NCBI RefSeq assembly: GCF_000524195.1
Contig: NW_020170406.1
Coordinates: forward strand, 816,995-880,994
Direction of reading: 5' to 3'
DNA from: Echinococcus granulosus
Lineage: Eukaryota > Platyhelminthes > Cestoda > Cyclophyllidea > Taeniidae
DNA length: 64,000 nucleotides
Part shown: in pieces, positions 33,201 through 47,050 of the stretch
How the letters are laid out: each line of letters opens with the position of its first letter
Position numbering within the stretch: the stretch's first letter is position 1
Notes under the pieces: generated by a model
What the model saw: the letters and a program-made list of their open reading frames with translations, nothing else
What the model was told of the DNA's origin: nothing
The model's database searches: none
Made by a program: the position numbers and the translations under genes

Positions 33201-36200
33201 TCCTAAAGACTTGCTGAAATAAATAATTTCTCAAAAATGCTTCACCTTGAGGGTAAGGAGAGTCTTTAAGTTGAGAGGCATCGATGGCATGGCGCCTAAA
33301 TTTCAGACGACTAAAAATCCGCGTAATATAGCGTAATAATAAAACGAGCGTCTGTGTATTGGGATGTTGCAAAGTTAGAAGCGACATTATGAACATGCTC
33401 ACCGCCATCATCAGATGTAAGTGACATCCTTTTTTTTCCATTCCGAGCTCGCAGGCCACGAACATTTGATTTTCACTATCATTTCATGATAGATGGGATG
33501 CGAAGATAAATACACTTTTGTTGAAGTTGAAGTGGTTAACCTGGTAGTGGAAATGTACTTGTCTTGATGGCAAACTTTTTAAGTTGAAAAGCCACGGGTA
33601 GTTCTGATTGGAAAGCAAATTTACGCAGTTGTAGTAAAGTTCAATTTTTCCCTTTAAATCGCCTTTCTACTTAAAGCTCTCACTGGATGGGTGAATTAAT
33701 ATACTGTATTTCTGTTCGGCGCACGGGAGTTGAATGTTTTTACCTAAATTATCGTTTTTTTTAAAAACCATTCCTTTGTAGACATTAATCTTCTCCAAAA
33801 AAAGATATTTTACATTTCTTTTGAGCCTTGCCTATGAAATTTATTCAACTGATAACATTTAATTTCACATGTCAAATGTTTCATTTAAGCAGAGCTTTCT
33901 ATTTGCGAGAAAGGATGTTTTTACTCCGTTGAAGCTTTACTTTCAGAAAGACGTATGCGCAGGCATAGTTATTTTATCTTGCAACGCTGCAAGAATTGGC
34001 TACATTTTTAACAAGACTCGTTCAAGCTTTGGGAATATATATCTAGGCGTTTGAGTTTATGCTTCTCCGTCACTTCACTGGGCCTAGGGCCTTCAGGAAC
34101 TAGGGTATTGGCCGATGCAACTGTCCATTTTTACAAACCACCTTCTGGATTTTGGCCGTCGTGAAAATGCCCCCTGCTTTTATTGCACCAGTAAAACCGT
34201 TTTAAACATTGCATTTTACTTATTGACCACTCTACGAGGGAGAAAGAGGGGGAGAATAGATGCATTCTCGGTCTGCCTTTTCGTCTTTATATCATTGAAG
34301 TTTTCATTGCATCTTTTCTGGAATTTTGATCGCGTTATGCTAGTTACCGTAGATGTGGATACTCCTCACTAGAAGGAATAGCACATGACTGCAGTATTTT
34401 CTTGTTTGGTTTATTAAATCCAACAAAGTCTTTCTATCACCCTCTTTTCAATCTCATTCTCTTTCCAGAGGTAGGTGATTGTACACTTGATCGTTATTTT
34501 TGGACCACCTAACTCGCTCAGATGGTGGGCATTTCCATACTTAAAAATCTAGACTTGGACGTAAGAGATGTCTGGGGAGATTGTTTTTAGTAACTCCTTT
34601 GTTTTGCATCTCCTAGGTGGCAGGTTATTCCCAGCATGACAGAATGTCGTTCTGCTGGTGGTGTGGTAGCCCTTGAAGATGGCCGTCTCTTCGCCATTGG
34701 AGGTCACAGCGGTCTGCCAATCTTCGCCTCAGTGGAGTGTTACCACCGTCGCGGCCACCAAACGCCTCTTGCCTCCACCATTTCCACCCCCACTGCCACC
34801 CCTTTCACCCCTGGCAGTCGTCGGGTTTGGTGCCAAGTAGCTCCTATGCTTCATCGTCGCTGTCGTCACGGCGTTGCCGTCCTTCGTGGACGCATATTCG
34901 CTGCAGGTGGTTATAATGGATGCCATTTTTTGCGTTCCGTGGAGGTATACGATCCCGCTTCCATCACAACCACCGGTATCGGCAACGGAGAGCCTGGATT
35001 GGGTCAGTGGACTGAAGTGGCTTCTTTAGCGACCCCGAGGTCACGGGTCGCTTTGGCGGCTTCTGGTGGACGGCTATATGCCATCGGTGAGTCATCTATG
35101 TAAAAAAAGGGTAGACGGTCTAGTATAATAGAAACAATAAAATACTTCTAATAGTTTGGTTTTCAACATTTAACCAATTTGTAACACCTAAATCTTACCC
35201 TGAACAATCTATAAGACATGGTAATCTGGATGATTTCAAGATGAAGTCAGGGCAGGAACAAAGGTTATATGATGATTTTTCCACTAATCCTGCATAAATT
35301 TGGTTCCAAAAACGGCAGAATATCCCACGAATTCCGGTGAATCCGTAGTTATTTCCCCTTCGTGATATGTGTGGTGTGAATCCAGTGATTTAGCTAGTTA
35401 GTGTTCTACACCGACCACATTTCATATGCCAATCGCCAATCGTTGGAACTTTTGAATAAGTGCGCAGCTCTCGGTAGCTGTGTGCAACATCCATCCCTCC
35501 TTACTGCATTGTCTCCAGCTTGATTATGCATTGCGGTTGAACTATGTTGCACTCACATACAGGAAACAGGTGAGGAAGTATAGTTTTTCCACAATTCCGT
35601 GATTTCTATGAATATGTCCATAGCACTCTTAAGATTGTTTTGATTTGGCCTAGCTTCAGTCGTCACTGAGCGCAGCACAGAACACAAGGTCTTGGTGATA
35701 ACCAAAAGTGGCCTCGATACCCTTCCGTAGATGCAGCTGCTCATGCTCAGGAAGTCAACTATTAGTGGTGTTCGAGATGAATATAACCACTTTCTTTGCA
35801 TTCACTCTGGCTCCATTATTTATTCACAATTGGGTGATAAGAAAATGTTCATGTTGTTTTTGGTGGTGCTCGCTGCAATGACTTGAGGCCTGTAAGGACT
35901 TGTTAAATACAATAGTTTGTATGCATTACAAAGGGAAAAATGAGTCAGCCTATTGGGTACGACACTCATTGCGCTTTCTGACATTCTTTTATTTTCAACC
36001 CACTATGCCAGTTGAACCTGATGGGTTAAATCGAGCTTGTCATTTTGGTTTCAGAGCTACAGAGGCTTTTCGTTTAATTTTTCACACAGCATTTGGAGAA
36101 GGTTTGAAATGCGGAATTTAGCAGCAAAACGTACCACTAAAGAATGCTTTTGAAAATCCTATGTAGAAGAGTGACGTGTAACTCTTGACACGATAACCGT

Positions 36201-39200
36201 CAAGTAGTCTATCAGAAATTGTTTCGATTTGGCTTCGACTGTGAGTGGTCAAACAATTGCTTTATGCTTCAATGGTCATGAAATTTTTTTTTTCATTTTG
36301 TAAGAATTGTTCGCTTATTGACTCGCGATGAGAAGTAACCTTTGTATTTCAATGCTGTTTAAGCAGACGGACATACCATTGGCTGGCCTCCTTAACGACA
36401 CGATCATTACCTCGCCTCACCCTTCTAAGGCCCTGTTTCAGCTCAAGTAATTACGAGATCCACGACAACTCGAGGGTGTGCGAGAACAACTTCCTGCGAA
36501 ACAGCTAATGCTTGTGACTCAGCCACTAGGATGATAGTCCTATTCTTCGTTTTGCATTATGGTTCAAGATCTCGTAGCTTGAAACTTCCCGTAATAAGAT
36601 TTGCACATAAGTCAGGATGGTAAGGGGAAAAGGAGGGATGAAGGGTGATACTAGTTCAGCCTTACCCTCATCCTCCTCATCTGTGTACCTCTAAAGCTAT
36701 TTCTTCAGGCTCCAAATGACTCACTTTTCCTTAGCATTGCTGTCAGGCATTTCACTGGACTTTCACCCCTTTTAATCTCTTCCTCCTTTAAGAGTGGTGC
36801 CCTCGAGCAGTTGATACTCGAGTTCAACGTTTGCTCGAGCTTTTCATACAGGTTTATAAACGCTGATTGCGGAAGATTAGAGTGACTTGTGTTAGAAAAA
36901 AGTTATTGAATACAAATAACACTTCACATTGTCAGCTCCTGGTTTTGGCATTGACAATTTTTTTTTATTTATCATTGAGTTGAAATTGTATCTGGTGAAA
37001 GGCGTAGGTTGACCAAAGATGTTTATGCATCTTCTAAAATAAAAGTTCAATAGGAGCAGAAAACTCTTTCATCTCTCTTATTCGTTCAAACAGTCTCAAT
37101 TACGATACGAGATCATTACACCTTTCTCAATAAAACAAACAATTGCAACAAATTCCACAATCCGCCAGTGTTTCCATGTGCCTTACTTTTATTTCCCAAC
37201 TATCTATTTTATTTTCCGTGTTATCGTGAGGTCGTCTGGTGCTAATGTCAGGGAAAGGGGTAACCATTAATCGTATTTTGAGGGGTGTTGTCAGCAATGC
37301 CACTCTCTCTTCCTCTGAGAAATGCACAGGCATCACCTGTAATAGTGAAATCATTTCTGCTCTCGTTAGCAGTATTAAACCATTATTCCTACAGTTTATG
37401 GGCCTTTCACAGATTACCGCCTTTTTCGAGTAGTTTTGAGGGCCTCAAGAAAAATACATGCCATTATTTTTTTATTATTAACTTCACTTTTTCGATATTC
37501 CCATCGGATCTCAATAGTAGTTTAGTAATTGGCTGGCGATATCGTTTTAAATAAATGCAAAGTGAGTTGGTCAGTCGTTTGAGAAGTTTCGTTATGGCCT
37601 TCATTACAGGTAAGGGTTTTGAATTGAGACCTCGGTAGTTATTAATCATGAAATAAAAATAGCAAATGCTCTCATCTCAAAACGTTTACATTATTTCGTT
37701 CGTCGAGAAAAGTCATCAAAATTTAAAGATCAGCCCAATGGTTGGATAGACGTTGCTCCTGTATGAATGAAAGGGTACTGATGATTAGAAAGCACGATTT
37801 TGTAATATAAGGTGATTCATATTAATGGTTTTTTTTTCAACGTAACCGAAGATATCTCCGATTTTAGGTCAACTACTGTATTTACATAGACCAACGTTGA
37901 ATACATTAAGTCTTTCACCTTGGTTTTCATATCTCCATCTGTTTAAACTATCACATTTGTGCTGGACACAATCAGGCAATAAATCGCCACACGTTGAACT
38001 CTCACATCCATATGAGGAGATTGGAGGAAAGAATTCCCCCATGTCCCTCATGCATGCAAACAACCTGTTTACTGTTTCCCTACTGCCATTCGTCCTCTCT
38101 CACTATTCTACTTTCGTCTTTTTCGCCTCTGTCAAGAGCAGTGATTCACCAATGCCAATCCTGTTGCTGTTTACGAAGTTTTCAGCACCTGCTCCCAAAT
38201 AAACGTTTTTTCTCTTCCATGTTCAATCATTGGGCCATTTTTTCGACCGCCGCCTTAGCTATAGGGAGAGAATGGTTTTTAACCAACCTAGCAGAATTGA
38301 GCAAGCTTTAGTTCCTCATTCACTGAACAGAATGGGATGATTTGACAGCAAAATTGCACTTTTTATGTGGATGACGCGCAAATAACTGCGAATCGTTGCT
38401 TCCTCTCCTCTGGCTCCCATCATTTTTTTCATTTCTGTTCAAGAGGTGGAGGTGTAATGTTTTAGCTATTGTCGGTCTTTTCATTTACGGATCCAAAACA
38501 AATGTTCATTTGCATCAACTATGTAATTTAATTCGGCAAAAGAACTTCGACCTTCGCTCTGTACTACATTCCACCTCCATATTCTGTTCCACTTTTTACT
38601 ACCTTTTGGTGCCCGCCTGTATTTGGTTTCATAGAGGAAGTCGAGATATGTAAATATCATACATTGAAGTAAAATATGAATAAGATTCCGATTGGCTAAA
38701 TGAAAATTAAAAAAGGAGTAAGGCGCGTCAGATAATCTGGTAAAAGCTTTTTAATTTTCTTAAATCTTACCCCATCTTGTCGTTGATGCGGATTTATTGT
38801 CTTATCTCACTTTCACAATATATACGCATTAGGAAATTACCTTTTACTTAAAGCCAACTTCAATATGTAATGAAATCTGTTCCGGTGACAAGCATGTACG
38901 CACAAATTCAGTGGTGTCCACTGCTTTACTTTGGCGACCTCGTCCTACAAAACGGAAAACCTCGTCTTTAAGAATGGTTGAATAATCTTTGCTGGGACAT
39001 CGCAAAAATATACACACCGCTTGTGTGTACTTGGGTGCAAAGTAGCATTACTGGGTTGGACATTGAGCTTCACGTTACTCATTTCTTCGGTTAACTAATT
39101 TTGGGCCAATCAATTTTCTTATCGAAAACTCATGTTTTGTGCTAAATTGCCATTGGTTTACCTTACTGAGGGGTCGGTGCAGTCAACATCCACTGTTTCT

Positions 39201-42200
39201 TGAAAAGCATGGGGAAATCCAATCAGATATGAGTCACATTCCACAAGCATAAGCTTATGATTAATTCATTTCAAGCCTTCAAAGTTCAAAATAGCTAATA
39301 ATTTTACTGATGACGTTTGAATTCGCTTTGTGATGGATGATTTTGCTAAGTACATTGGTTATCCCATTGATTTTCTCCTTTAATATTTGACCATTTACTC
39401 ATGGATAACATGTGGGTATGTCAAGTCTTTTATGTTTATTCCGTTTTTTCCTAACTGTTCTAAATTTGCTTGCTAATCACGGTGAGAAAACGACCCACTT
39501 GATGTTGCCCCGTAAAGCATGGTTGAGGTGGTTTTGCTTTACAAACACTGCCAGAAATATATCTGCTTCTTATGCAATCTTTGTGAGTTCTTTTTGCTTG
39601 ATTAATGGCCAGGTGTGGGACGGAATCTATCGTGGATCATTTGGCATTCAAGTGGTAATTGTGGTAAGGAAATGGGGTATTTGGGTCGAATTTGCCATCT
39701 GTTTGAAATTACTTTAAACCAATTTAAAAGCGGTAAATCAATCAGACAAATGATCTGAAATGGTTTTGCGATAATAAACAAAATGTTTGAGGAATACGGC
39801 AAAATCTTTGTATTTTTAATCGGATATCTATGTGCTGCCAAATTCCATTGATGAAGTCATTCGACAATTTTTTCATCCTACAGGTGGATTTGACGGTGAG
39901 CAAAATCTGAGCTCCGTCGAGTGTTTTCAACGCTGCGAGAGTTCCTCCTCTCACCGTTACTACCTTCACCGTCGCCAGCACATTCGTCTCACCGGAGACG
40001 AGGACGGAGACGACGATGGAAGGGTGTCCGTAATTGTGATCGAAGAGAATGATAATGAGACAGGAGGGACGAGCAACGAACAGCATCCCATCGCAGTCAC
40101 TCCCTCCACATCCCACACCATCCTATCCCCTTTAGATCTTCGCCAACACAACCCTCACCATCACAGCCAGCATTGTCGGGGACGGAGTCGTAGTCTCCGT
40201 GGTCGTCATCTTCGACATTGTAAGTCGAGGGATGACGAGGACCTGGAGGAGTGGCTAGAAGAGGGCCCGCGTAGCCTCTTGGTGCCTCGGGTTGGAATGC
40301 CCTTCCAAGCAGAATTGACCTCTGTTACTGCTCCTCCGGGTACTACAGCTGTTACTCACAGTGATGAAGGTTCGATGGATTTACCCACTGTCACGACTGA
40401 AGTAAGTTTCTAGTTATCAATAAAATCCTTATGCGGCTACTAGTTTGAAGCGGCTTTATGTTGTGCTTGGGGAATAATGGGGGCCGGATGACTAGTAGCT
40501 GTATCATGAGAAACTGAAAGGCCGCCATAGTACCGAATGCACGATATAAGCAAGTATTTTTTTGCAGTCCCTTTTCGGGCTATTATTGGCAAGCTGCCTT
40601 CTCTTACAATTTCTGTAGGATGGTAGATTTGTTAAAATTTCATCCTTAAACATGATTAATTGAATGAATTGCTAGTCAGGTGGTTGGAACATCTGAACTG
40701 GTCCTTCTTGTTGAATTTGCAATAACAATATCCTTCATTGCTGCAAACTTGTTTGAATTTAATCAATTGTTAAAAACATGTCTGAATTTACCAAAGTTAC
40801 ACCTTTAAGCAACAATTAGATATCGCTACCGCTTTCCTAGTATGAATTTTGTCCTTTGCTCGTTTTTCTTTTTGCAAAAATAAGCTATTCCGTACGTTAA
40901 CTATGCGAAAGGAAGTTTTTAACAACCTAACTCAGTCGCGTTAATTAGATCCGAAACAATTGTTGTTTTCATGCACTGTTTGTTTATTGATGCTGGTACA
41001 TTTGTCGCCATTTGATTAGCAGAGTATAGGCAGTCCGTGGAAGAACTCTTTAGCGTTCGACCGCCAATTAAAATAGGCAAATTTGTAGATACATGTTGGC
41101 CAATCGAAGAGCACGAAGAAACCACGTATTTTAGCAGTTCGCATTTAATTAAGTTGCTTCAATTATCTCTAAAGGGAAATTTGGGGTATAGAATTTGCCC
41201 TATTCTAAGTTTTTAAATTAGGAAGTTTTTTTTAGATCTATCTGTAAATACGGTTCGTCTCGATGTCCCACCTCTTATCAAGTCGGGCGATTTCACACTG
41301 ATGAATTTACCAACCACAAGAGCATGTGCTTATGATAGCATACTTTTTGGATAAAATTTCTCCATTCATAACTCCGAAATTCTTGCAAAATATATCCATC
41401 GTTTATGTAAATGTTTGTTTCGAGGATAATTGACGCCTACATATCCTTTTGTTAGCAATTTAGCTTTCGGAAGGTAACTACCTTGAACCTGAGTGAGCGG
41501 GGATCATTTTCGTCTGTAAATGTTCAATTAAGAGAGGTTTAAACACGGCTGTGCACGTCAGTTGATTGTAGTTAAAGTGAAAACGTTATAGGGAATGATT
41601 TCATAGACAAATGTTTTACAATTTGAACATGCCGCTAGTTTGGCCGAAACCCTTCTTCTTGACTGATTGGAAAGTGGAATCTGTCTTTTCGAATTTGACA
41701 AAACAACAACAGGCCATCGGATAAATGTGAATAAAGAAGTTTTTTTTGGAAAAATAAGTGACTTTTTAAACAACTCCAACAGGAATGGGTGAGTCACCGA
41801 CCTCCTCCAGTACAGGTTAAAAATAGTAAAGAAGCGATAGAGAATTGCCGAGGGAAGGGCACCGAGTACACAAAGCATCCCTTAGGAAGAAAATCATGTG
41901 GAGTAACCATTTTTCTTATGATTAAAACGTCTGAATGCGTTGCTGCGCTTAAGGGGATTTAAATGAGTGTTTTTACATCTCCACATACAATTGTATTATT
42001 GCAACCTTAGACACGGCTGACCAATGAAAAGCTGTCAAACTAAAATGTCATGTTTATTCCAAATCTGAGGCTCTTACTACTTATCACACTTCCCGCCAGA
42101 GGTACATTGGCTGCTGCAGAGCAAATGTTTTATTGTTCTAATGTACCACCAACTTTGAATCGCTACTCTAAAATTAAAAAGTGGAGTTAGTGTTCTGATT

Positions 42201-45200
42201 TCAAGGATTTTCTCTACCTACAATAGCGCTTTTGGCTCAAGCGACCCCTTTGTGACAGGATTTGGTGCAACTGCAATTATCATATTCTAATAAATAACAC
42301 CTGTCACATATATGTGACGTTTAAGGCGAAAGCGTTAAGAAAGTTGTACACATCGCACCCATTGTACTAATATGAGGTGTTTACAGGAAAGAGACCTAAT
42401 ATTTTTGGGATTTCTTCGTAGCACAGAGGCAGTGTTCTCTACTGCTAAACTGCCAATGAAGGAAGAACCAATGTAAATACTTTTTTTCAGTAAAGGCTTC
42501 TATTAAACTAAGATTGGGATCGAGTGTTGACGTCGTGAATATCGCCTCTTGAAATCACTATTGTATTCCATAAAGTCGTTTTAATTGGTTTCAAATATTT
42601 ATCATACTTGGACTGTATTTCGGGGTTACTAATCCACCTTAGTGAGTAAGTTGATTGATATATTTAATCAAGGAAGTAAACTATTTGGGATNNNNNNNNN
42701 NNNNNNNNNNNNNNNNNNNNNNNNNNNNNNNNNNNNNNNNNNNNNNNNNNNNNNNNNNNNNNNNNNNNNNNNNNNNNNNNNNNNNNNNNNNGGAATCAGA
42801 AATTTTAGTCAGGGACCATTCACACTTGCTCGACGGGATAAATTTAATGTGTTCACTCCCTATAACATTTCGTTACTATGAGGCTACATCAATTAGTTGT
42901 TCACTATGGTGGAAGTTTTTTCTCTTTACAGAATTGGATAAATTTTTTCTTCAAGGGAAATTATTAAAGCTTGTGAATTATTTAATATTTAGTCACTTTA
43001 TTTATCCCAAAGGTAGGATTCAAAAACTAGGTGTTTTGGTTGCTGGTCCAATATTCCGAAAACACAATCGCATTCCATAAATCTTAGAGCTGATTTTTTT
43101 ATATTTGGTCCTCAGGACCTCCTTTATTATCACAAATCGTTGTGATATTTTACTTTTGGTGCAGGATCTTTGAAAAAATCTAACGTGTTAAAACTTCCTC
43201 CCAACATAATTAAATCGTAGGAAGGCTTGTTGCATCTTACAATAGCAGAATATGTTTTTGTTGGACAGAGCAATAATCTAACAAGTGAATATTGGCAAAG
43301 GTATATGTATTTGAGGAAGGAATGGCAGTATCCGTAAGTAACGTTGAGAAACACCGGCAGTAAAGGTAAAAAACGCAAGTGACCGGCGATAAAGAGGGGA
43401 AAAAGCTAGTGAAGTAGTCGCTATCACTGTTGCGTTAACCACCGGCGCTAGACGTCTAAACTTCTGGCCTTAGCAACGGTTTTAATTTAAACGAGGGGAT
43501 GCAATTCAATGTCTTTTTTTCATGCATCAGTTGAGAATCAAGTTATTAAACACATTCGAGCTTCATTTACCCATTTTGTAACGAGTGTCCGTGACGAGTC
43601 CTTAGTATGAAGCGGCAATATTCAACAGGATGATGTTGTTGTTAGTCACAAACCCTGTTACCTGAATTGGTGTGGATATTCCTATTTAACATAGCTTGCC
43701 ATACTAACATTTTGGGACCTAAAATGTCGGCTATTGCCTATATGCATACATTGTAGCGCGTGGGCGAAATGTGTCAATCCACCAGCACAAAACCCTCCAT
43801 CTATTACACTCTTCACCACTTTCCTCTTATTTTGAGTCTACTCTTTTATCATGATGTGGTGGTTGAATCGAGCTTGTCGGCTTTACGAAATAAGTTGACT
43901 CAGTCCCAAAGCTGTATAAGCCTCCTATCAAATTTCTTCTGTAGCATTTGGAGAAGACATGGCAAGTGGGATGCGATAGTAGACTGCACTGCCAATAAAT
44001 GGTTTCAATATTTCACTTTGGTTACAATTCACTTTGCCATCTCACTCACAAAGACGCATTGTATCAGTATTAGTTAACGTGAGTAATAGACCAACTCGTT
44101 AAGTCAATTGATGTCGCTTGCGTGCATTAACAAATGGCGGTGTGCTTCAAAAACTACCGATTTACTCCTCACTTTATCTTATAAAAGTGCTCCTTACACT
44201 CACCACTTCCTCTTAAGAAGACTGTGCTTTGTGTGTTTGTTTGCTTACTAAAGATCAAAAAGTGCGACTAAATTCTACTCATTACTGTGCTCCTGGAAAG
44301 CATCCAATTGAAGTCTCTTCTTGAGTAACTTCCAGGACCATTCGGTGAGTCACCGAGCGGTTAAGCCACTCTGTGGAGGAATATAACCGATTGATCAAAT
44401 TTATGTAGGATTTGAGATTTCACGTTTTCCTCGGTTCTTCCATTCCCTCGTCTTGAGATTCATGCAGTGCAGACCAATCGTTCTGCTTTATTAAGCTTAC
44501 CTATTGGTCCGTATTCCTTTTAATCATTAATCAGTAGAACTGCTATGCATCCATTTTCTGTTGCCTTACTATATGTGAGAGATTGGATAGATGCAGAAGA
44601 AATGAGCGGTTAAATTATTGCTCTCCTGTTTCGAACAATTTTACAGTAATCTTAACTTACTAGCTACGAAAGTCTTGGAGGAAAATTGACCAACACTGCT
44701 TTAATACTACAGAAAGAACTGCGAAATGTATCTATCCTTAGGTCTACTTCTACTTCGCTGCAGTACACCCAACTGGTATGTGAGACGGCTTGTCGTAACT
44801 ATACTTGCCACAAATTGGTAACGCAGCCATTTCGCCTACGTTGGGACGCTGGCAGTGAACACCTTAAAAATCGTTGTATCCTATTTTTAAGGTCGCAGCA
44901 TGGCTGATAATTCAATCTAGTTCTAAATAGCTCCAGAAAAATTTGACTTTTTGATTAAAGATGAAATTCGAATCGTTTATACCTTAAAACTGTCAAAAAC
45001 TAGCTTGATTACTCTCCAACTTTGCAGGGTCTCGATTCAACTGAGAGTTTGATCGAATTGCTCACCTTCCAGTCATCAACAAGCAGCCCTGGCGAATTGG
45101 GTCCGCATACTTCGCCACCATCCCAGCCACCGCCACCACCATCGCATCCCTCCTCCCCCAATGAAGTGTTGACTCCAGAGGACAACGTCTTTGCGGACTG

Positions 45201-45273
45201 GCAGTGGCTACCCGCAATGCCGCTGATAGCTCATGAGGGTGGTGTGGGTGTTGGGGTCATCCCACTCTACTAG
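27229..45273 (+). CDS. KLHL18: Kelch-like protein 18 (BTB-BACK-kelch Cullin-3 adaptor), with a long insert in the last kelch blade
   Basis: Model: join(27229..27246, 27282..27392, 27426..27556, 27590..27730, 28292..29046, 30827..31046, 34617..35086, 39884..40401, 45028..45273), 869 residues, all junctions GT-AG and in phase. The family bridges Cullin-3 ligase (BTB) to substrates (kelch propeller). BTB is at about residues 20-134: IRRKGKLCDVTLI, YSAHKIVLAATIPFFDAMF and EAFITFAYTGEIQIT. BACK follows to about 325, then six kelch repeats: VIYAVGGYSAEGDC, LYAIGGLDGSSRLNTVEKFD, RIYVCGGYDGISSLRTCEVY, LFAIGGHSGLPIFASVECY, IFAAGGYNGCHFLRSVEVYD and LYAIGGFDGEQNLSSVECF. It ends AHEGGVGVGVIPLY, close to the human KLHL18 terminus. 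Human KLHL18 is 574 residues; the excess is a Pro/Ser-rich piece in BACK, a Thr/Pro loop in exon 7, and about 210 residues between VECF and ADWQWLPAM. The first three introns are 33-35 nt, the later ones 0.56-4.8 kb. Confidence 0.93.
29047..30826 (+). other. KLHL18 intron 5
   Basis: 1.78 kb. Antisense open frames at 29775-29981 and 29978-30391 (137 codons) have no recognised domain. The segment 29830-29960 resembles 37185-37345, so part of this intron is likely old repeat. Confidence 0.4.
29830..29960 (-). repeat. Possible dispersed repeat pair, copy 1
   Basis: ATTTCCCAGCTGTCTATTT matches ATTTCCCAACTATCTATTT at 37191 with two transitions, and weaker similarity follows for about 100 bp. On the minus strand both give the short peptide IDSWEI. 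Orientation is arbitrary. Confidence 0.3.
31047..34616 (+). other. KLHL18 intron 6
   Basis: 3.57 kb, AT-rich. A perfect inverted repeat GCGTCAC/GTGACGC with a 6 nt loop lies at 32299-32318, shortly after TGGCTCAATCGG, which resembles a tRNA A box; no complete tRNA fold was found. Short open frames (for example 32706-32969) are unassigned. Confidence 0.4.
35087..39883 (+). other. KLHL18 intron 7
   Basis: 4.8 kb of AT-rich sequence. It contains the second copy of the possible repeat pair at 37185-37345. The segment around 39600-39720 gives, on the minus strand, a short peptide (YPISLPQLPLECQMIHD) resembling one from about 58130-58210, so it may be another old repeat. No exon was recognised. 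Confidence 0.35.
37185..37345 (-). repeat. Possible dispersed repeat pair, copy 2
   Basis: See 29830-29960. The strongest match is the first 22 nt (TTTATTTCCCA...), with weaker similarity beyond. Confidence 0.3.
40402..45027 (+). other. KLHL18 intron 8, with assembly gap
   Basis: 4.6 kb interrupted by 100 Ns at 42692-42791. A GTCAC-ATATAT-GTGAC inverted repeat lies at about 42303-42318. No exon or assignable repeat was seen. A hidden exon in the gap cannot be excluded, although the flanking exons join in phase 0. Confidence 0.4.
42692..42791. other. Assembly gap (100 N)
   Basis: Exactly 100 Ns within KLHL18 intron 8, of unknown true size. Open frames that cross it (42642-42881, 42655-43080) are artefacts. 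Confidence 0.95.
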
Positions 45274-46749
45274 TTGAAACCTAATGTTTACGTGTCTTTC
45301 TACTTTCTTCTTTCTCTACAATGTCCTAGATGCGTCTATGGCATTTGTTCCTGGGCTTGAAGCTGAGGATTATAGTGCTGTTGTTTTTCAGGTGTTGTTG
45401 TCGTTATCGTGTACTTATCAACTTTATGTGAATAATTAGAGGCGCAGAGTTGATGACTTTTTCTGTCCTGGGAATCGGGTGGTTTTGAACCTCTGCCATA
45501 CACCTCCTTCTCAATGTATCAATTTATTTAAGCCTAAAAAAATGATTTTATCAGTAGTTGTCTTTTTCTTGTTTATTGCCTCATTGGGGGGTGTTGCTAC
45601 GTTGTTATTTCCTTTTGGGTATTCGTCAAGACTGTTTGAACTATGGACCATCAAAATTACTTAACCACGCCTTGCCTTATCATAACCACAGCAACGCAGC
45701 GCACTCATTCTGTCTAAGTAGCAGACTTTTCAAGGCATAATGCAGACGTGTGAGCTATGCAATGGCCCCGTTAACTCATCTCCGAGACGGCTGCTATCTT
45801 CCCATTTTGTTTTCTGAGAAGAACCGAGGCTTTTCTTAGCTTTAACATGAGTGATTTTGCTTCCTTCTGACACCTAGCAATATTTCAATTCGTTTAATTC
45901 ATGGTACACTGAGGTATCTTAAATCGTTTTGGTGTGTAATTTTTCCACTCTTAAAAACCGCCAAAGGTTAGGCTCGGTAGACCTGAATAACTGATTGTTG
46001 CCATTAAAATGAATGCATTTATGTCCATGTTGCTAAATTATATCGCTTTAGCTTTGGTGCCAATGTCATCCAACTACCATCAATGTAGTCAGTTGCCTTT
46101 CTATCCTCTGTTTCTGCCTCTATCTTTATTTTGGATGGACAAACGGGAGCTGTCTTGACTCTTGCGGGAAAGCTGCTTACTTTGGTGATTTTGTACTCTT
46201 TTTTACTTTATTTATCCAATTGTTTTTATTAATAGCGCATCGGAAGTAGTTTATCCATGTGTATGGGAAGTTGGAGGGTTGGATTATAGCCAGTGAATCA
46301 ATCTCTGTTGCCCACTTTTTGCTTAAGCCAAAGGCTTTCTATAAGAGCGAAAACGAAAACATTTACTTATTTTCTTACTGGAGGCTCTATAATATGACGG
46401 CATTTGGGCGTCATTCCATCTTCTGTTCTCTTTGGCGGACTCTGTATTTCGTTCGATTATGAAGGTTCAATCATTATGAGAATTTGGTCATTTTTAATTC
46501 ATGACTTCTACTGCACTATCTACCGCAAAACCTGAAGGCTTGTGGGGTCGTTGATAAATTAGGCATAATGTTTACCGATCTCCCCACGTTTTCGCATTGG
46601 TGAGGCATTAATTTTGTTTATAATCCAAATCTTGGTGATTAGTTTGCTTAGCTATTTAGTGTTAAAGCTGACCTGTAGGGTACCATGTCAGTTTCCTACC
46701 TTTGACCAGTAAAGGGGAATTGAAGAAGCTTGTCGATAAGGTGGCCCTG

Positions 46750-47050
46750 GACTTACTAGCTAATGTTTGCATGTCAGTAAAGATCTCATTCCTGGCAGCT
46801 CCCTTCTTAGGTCACAGCTGCCGCAAGTCATCCATTCATACAAACATTCAACCAGTGCGAAGAACGTCCGCTTGATAGACGCACAACTGACCTATCTCGC
46901 AGCAAAGTTGTGCATTATGTCTTTGTGAAGGGTGAGAGCTCCACAGCCGTTGGCAAACGCGAAAATTTGCAATTTCTATGTTTAGCGCGGCAATGAAGAG
47001 GTGAAGCGCAGACCGTTCTACGGTGGTTCATTCATAAGGAAAAATTGTTT
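46750..47050 (+). repeat. Possible diverged repeat pair, copy 1
   Basis: It shares TGTGAAGGGTGAGAG (46922) with TGTGAAAGGTGAAAG (51600), then similar GCAATTTC and GCAGACCGTTCTACGG / GCAGACCGTCTTAGGACG pieces in the same order. Boundaries are uncertain. Confidence 0.3.

Noticed and set aside
42655..43080. 141-codon frame across the N gap
   Set aside because: 34 of its codons are undetermined bases; artefact.
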